DNA of 64,000 nucleotides from a virus. The translations under genes and the position numbers were made by a program. Location: positions 1 to 64,000 of IMG/VR virus record IMGVR_UViG_3300025122_000009; one strand, given 5' to 3'. Positions 61,035 through 64,000 of the stretch are shown piece after piece; position 1 is the first letter of the stretch, and each line of letters begins with the position of its first letter. The notes under the pieces are model-generated. The model did not search any database. It had not been told where the DNA came from and saw only the letters and a program-made list of their open reading frames with translations.

Positions 61035-62567
61035 ATGCTAAAAGTAAGAGATCGTGAAAAATATAAAAACATTTTAACCAATGAGGCATTATCTTTTGTG
61101 GAAGATCTGTCTCATCTGTTTGATGCCCGAATACATTCTGTATTAGAGTCTAGGGAATATACTCAGTTTTATTTTGATGCGGGTGAGAAACCTAATTTTT
61201 TATCTGAAACCCGAGAGATCCGCGAGAGCGATTGGATGGTGGGGGAAATCCCTGCCGAGATTATGGACAGGCGTGTTGAAATCACCGGTCCAGTTAACCG
61301 CAAAATGGTTATTAACGCCCTCAACTCAGGCGCCCGAGTTTTTATGGCCGATTTCGAAGATTCCAATTCCCCTACGTGGGAGAATTGTGTGGAAGGGCAG
61401 AACAATTTGTATGATGCTATTCGCGGGACTATTGACTATAGGGATCCCAAGACTGGCAAACACTACGCCCTTAATGACAACCCTGCGGTTTTGTTCGTGC
61501 GCCCGAGAGGACTTCATCTGGAAGAAAAAAATATATTGTGGAATGACAAGCCTATGCGTGCCAGTTTGTTTGATTTTGGCATGTATGTTTTCCATAATGC
61601 GCGCCACTTGGTAGAAAACGGTTCACGTCCTTATTTTTATCTACCGAAATTGGAGCACTATGCGGAAGCTAAAATTTGGGCTGATATTTTCCGTCATACC
61701 GAGAATTATTTTGGTATTCCAGAGGGGACGATTAAAGCCACAGTTCTCATAGAAACCCTCCCTGCTGCTTTTCAAATGGATGAAATTTTGTTTGCTCTTA
61801 AAGATCATTCTGCTGGACTGAATTGTGGACGATGGGACTATATTTTTAGCTTTATAAAGACTTGCAAGAACGACCCTCAGAGCGTGATGCCTGATAGAGA
61901 TCAAGTAACAATGACCCAGCATTTTATGAGAAGCTATACCCAACTTCTTATTTCTACCTGCCACCGCCGTGGTGCACATGCGATGGGAGGTATGGCGGCT
62001 CAAATTCCAATTAAAAATGATCCTGAAGCGAATGCGTCTGCCTTGGCGAAGGTCCGAGAGGATAAAATGCGGGAGGTGTGCGATGGACATGACGGGACGT
62101 GGGTGGCTCACCCGGGCCTGATCCCCATCGCTATGGAAGTTTTTGATACTCACATGAAAGAGTCTAATCAAATTCATAAACATTTGGATAATCTTAATGG
62201 ACCAATTGAAGCGCAGGATCTTTTGTGTGTCCCCAAAGGAACATGCACAGAGGCGGCTTTAAGAAAAAATATTAAAATTGGATTTGAGTATTTGAAGGCG
62301 TGGGTGAACGGTAACGGATGCGTGCCCCTTAATAATTTGATGGAGGATGCGGCTACTGCTGAAATTTCCCGCGCTCAAATTTGGCAATGGAGGAGGCATA
62401 ATGTTCAACTAGATAATGGACATAAAGTAACCTCTTCTTATTTGCGCCAGGTTTTAAAGGAGGAGTTGTCTGACGAAGAGGGTCAAGCTCGCAACTTGTT
62501 TGAGTCGCTTTGCCTTTCAGAAAAGTTGAGCGATTTTTTAACCCTAGAGGCGTATAAGGAGCTTTAA
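61035..62567 (+). CDS. aceB: Malate synthase A
   Basis: This 510-residue enzyme starts at ATG 61035 behind AAAAAGGAGTAGG. It holds the family signature [20 protein letters not shown] (H258), the acetyl-CoA/glyoxylate region [28 protein letters not shown], and the catalytic Asp in [18 protein letters not shown] (D438). Length is near E. coli AceB (533). It condenses glyoxylate with acetyl-CoA to malate, the second step of the glyoxylate shunt. No break or missing motif is visible, so it is probably active. The lyase follows two bases later in the order aceB-aceA, as in the E. coli aceBAK operon. Confidence 0.97.
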   Translation: MLKVRDREKYKNILTNEALSFVEDLSHLFDARIHSVLESREYTQFYFDAGEKPNFLSETREIRESDWMVGEIPAEIMDRRVEITGPVNRKMVINALNSGARVFMADFEDSNSPTWENCVEGQNNLYDAIRGTIDYRDPKTGKHYALNDNPAVLFVRPRGLHLEEKNILWNDKPMRASLFDFGMYVFHNARHLVENGSRPYFYLPKLEHYAEAKIWADIFRHTENYFGIPEGTIKATVLIETLPAAFQMDEILFALKDHSAGLNCGRWDYIFSFIKTCKNDPQSVMPDRDQVTMTQHFMRSYTQLLISTCHRRGAHAMGGMAAQIPIKNDPEANASALAKVREDKMREVCDGHDGTWVAHPGLIPIAMEVFDTHMKESNQIHKHLDNLNGPIEAQDLLCVPKGTCTEAALRKNIKIGFEYLKAWVNGNGCVPLNNLMEDAATAEISRAQIWQWRRHNVQLDNGHKVTSSYLRQVLKEELSDEEGQARNLFESLCLSEKLSDFLTLEAYKEL

Positions 62568-62569
62568 AA

Positions 62570-63790
62570 ATGATTAAACGACCATATACTGAAGAAGATG
62601 TATCACTTTTGCGGGGCTCTTTAAGAGAGGAGCATACTTTGGCTAAAAGGGCAGCTAAGACTTTGAGGCGCCTGTTGAAAGAGGAAGACTATGTTCATGC
62701 TATGGGGGCATTAACAGGGGGTCAAGCAATGCAGATGGTTAAAGCGGGCACCAAAGCAATTTATTGTTCGGGATGGCAAGTGGCCGCTGACGCCAACGAT
62801 TCTCATGAAATGTACCCTGATCAGAGTTTGTACGCGGTACACAGTGTTCCCATGTTAGTCCAGAAGATTAACAATACGCTTCGCCGTGCCGACCAAGTTG
62901 AGTGGAGTGAAAACGACCGCATCCCCACACGGGATTGGTTTGCCCCTATTGTGGCTGATGCCGAAGCTGGCTTCGGAGGATCTTTGAACGCTTTTGAATT
63001 AATGAAGGCTATGATCCGCGCCGGCGCAGCCGGCGTTCATTTTGAAGATCAGCTGTCTTCCGCGAAGAAGTGTGGCCATCTGGGTGGAAAGGTGCTGGTG
63101 CCAGCTTCCGAGTTTATTAAGAAGCTTGTTGCTGCGCGGCTAGCTGCTGACGTGATGGGCACTCCTACGGTTATCATCGCTCGCACGGATGCTGATAGTG
63201 CTCGTTTGTTGACGTCTGATATCGATGAAGTTGATAAGCCTTTTATTGAGAGCAGAAATCGAACTTCAGAAGGATTTCATAGGATCACGGGCGGAATTGA
63301 TATGGCTATTGCGAGGGGTCTTCAATATGCTCCGTATGCTGACTTGTTGTGGTGCGAAACCAGCACTCCAGACTTGGAAGAGGCTAAAAAATTCGCTGAT
63401 GCGATCCACAAAAAATTTCCTGGTAAAATGCTAGCATACAATTGCTCTCCATCCTTTAATTGGCGCAAAAATTTAGACGATAAAACTATCGCCAAATTTC
63501 AGCGTGAGTTAGGAAAAATGGGATATAAATTTCAATTCATTACTTTGGCCGGTTTCCACAATCTCAACCATCACATGTTCCAGCTTGCGCTAGATTATAA
63601 CAAGCGCGATATGTTGGCTTATGCTGATTTGCAGGATGCGGAATTTGCCGCGCAGGAAATGGGCTATACGGCTCACAAGCACCAGAGGGAGGTGGGAACG
63701 GGATATTTTGACGCTGTTTCGCAGGTTATTTCATCCGGGGACCCCTCCACTCTAGCGTTGAAGAACTCTACCGAAGAGGATCAGTTTTAG
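62570..63790 (+). CDS. aceA: Isocitrate lyase
   Basis: This 406-residue enzyme begins two bases after malate synthase, behind AAGGAGCTTTAAAA. Motifs: [39 protein letters not shown], the signature [16 protein letters not shown] with catalytic C168, [29 protein letters not shown] and the C-terminus [15 protein letters not shown] ending STEEDQF. It splits isocitrate into succinate and glyoxylate. Compared with bacterial enzymes (~428-434 residues), about 25 N-terminal residues are absent, but every catalytic block is present. No kinase/phosphatase (aceK) follows. Confidence 0.97.
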   Translation: MIKRPYTEEDVSLLRGSLREEHTLAKRAAKTLRRLLKEEDYVHAMGALTGGQAMQMVKAGTKAIYCSGWQVAADANDSHEMYPDQSLYAVHSVPMLVQKINNTLRRADQVEWSENDRIPTRDWFAPIVADAEAGFGGSLNAFELMKAMIRAGAAGVHFEDQLSSAKKCGHLGGKVLVPASEFIKKLVAARLAADVMGTPTVIIARTDADSARLLTSDIDEVDKPFIESRNRTSEGFHRITGGIDMAIARGLQYAPYADLLWCETSTPDLEEAKKFADAIHKKFPGKMLAYNCSPSFNWRKNLDDKTIAKFQRELGKMGYKFQFITLAGFHNLNHHMFQLALDYNKRDMLAYADLQDAEFAAQEMGYTAHKHQREVGTGYFDAVSQVISSGDPSTLALKNSTEEDQF

Positions 63791-63806
63791 GAGTCTTTGA
63801 TGATCT

Positions 63807-64000
63807 TTGAAGCCTTTGACGCGGATTGCCGCCCTCTTGTTTGTATTGGGGAAAATATTTTGTTTTTTTACTATATTTTCTGTCTTTATAAACAGGGGGG
63901 CGGCAGAGGTTTGCCTCTTTATTTATATTGCATGTATAATTGGAGCCATTGTTTTATCTCTTGTAGATATGAGCCGAATTAAAAGAGAAGAACAAACTCC
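63807..64000 (+). CDS. Membrane protein, 3' end outside window
   Basis: The frame from TTG 63807 is open to the right edge and encodes two hydrophobic segments (IAALLFVLGKIFCFFTIFSV and VCLFIYIACIIGAIVLSLVD) followed by a basic end (MSRIKREEQ), the look of a real small membrane protein. An AGGAG lies 13 bases upstream. An alternative frame (ATG 63800 to 63982) has better ribosome-site spacing but a Cys/Tyr/Trp-rich, unconvincing product. Its place after isocitrate lyase might suggest transport, but nothing shows it. Confidence 0.5.
   Translation, partial: MKPLTRIAALLFVLGKIFCFFTIFSVFINRGAAEVCLFIYIACIIGAIVLSLVDMSRIKREEQT

Noticed and set aside
61035-63790. Bacterial chromosome contamination as the source of aceB/aceA
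   Set aside because: The genes follow the same strand, spacing and ribosome-site style as the phage genes, directly behind a GroES-like gene and class II reductase, with no visible junction; assembly error still cannot be fully excluded without reads.
63800-63982. ATG frame with good ribosome-site spacing after isocitrate lyase
   Set aside because: The product is rich in Cys, Tyr and Trp with no pattern and ends in the window, while the overlapping frame from 63807 stays open and encodes two clean membrane segments.
1-64000. tRNA genes, CRISPR arrays, insertion sequences, integrase or attachment sites
   Set aside because: No cloverleaf-like gap sequence, no spaced direct repeats outside genes, and no transposase or integrase motif was seen; gaps are too short for most of these.

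Overview
This window is one continuous, tightly packed stretch of a tailed-phage genome. It is a large myovirus with a T4-type head and contractile-tail module (Caudoviricetes). Every convincing gene lies on the + strand, with gaps usually under 120 bases and many ATGA-type overlaps. I see no tRNA, rRNA, insertion sequence, CRISPR array or integrase. Spanin-like genes suggest a Gram-negative host. The host species cannot be read from the sequence. The metabolic genes resemble marine or environmental phages, but that is inference.

Layout. 1-6.6 kb: four virion structural proteins, the first cut by the window edge, including two paralogues. 6.6-8.1 kb: RuvC-like nuclease and DnaG-type primase. 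8.1-12.1 kb: a Cys-rich micropeptide, then a cluster of small proteins that begin with the same ~22-residue peptide. 12.1-15.3 kb: a fused Mre11/Rad50-type (gp47/gp46) recombination nuclease. 15.3-16.9 kb: a probable lysis/spanin cassette. 16.9-19.6 kb: tail fibre. 19.6-21.7 kb: small proteins, two with the shared N-terminal peptide. 21.7-31.8 kb: terminase, portal, prohead protease, another tagged protein, ribosomal protein bS21, scaffold and major capsid protein, ending at a strong terminator. 31.9-48.7 kb: neck, tail completion, sheath, tube, gp26-type baseplate protein, tape measure and baseplate genes. 48.7-60.1 kb: replication and nucleotide genes (short family A polymerase, tubulin/FtsZ-like GTPase, gp32-like SSB, UvsX/RecA, 5'-3' exonuclease, DnaB-type helicase, class II ribonucleotide reductase), interrupted by two exported-protein genes. 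60.1-64 kb: small proteins, a GroES-like co-chaperonin, then malate synthase and isocitrate lyase as a tight pair, and the start of a membrane protein.

How it works together. The virus brings its own replisome core, B12-dependent dNTP synthesis, recombination machinery and T4-type morphogenesis. It also carries genes aimed at host processes: bS21 (ribosome), a GroES-like protein (folding) and the complete two-enzyme glyoxylate shunt (carbon metabolism).

The strongest candidate for an undescribed system is the shared N-terminal peptide on about ten otherwise unrelated proteins. Most copies end in, or contain, (L/I)-x-E, the cleavage rule of the T4 prohead protease, and such a protease is encoded here. 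I read the peptide as a capsid-targeting tag marking a set of internal, probably injected, proteins. One copy is only the 22-residue tag and stops at UGA exactly after I-Y-E, with a further 46 open codons behind it.
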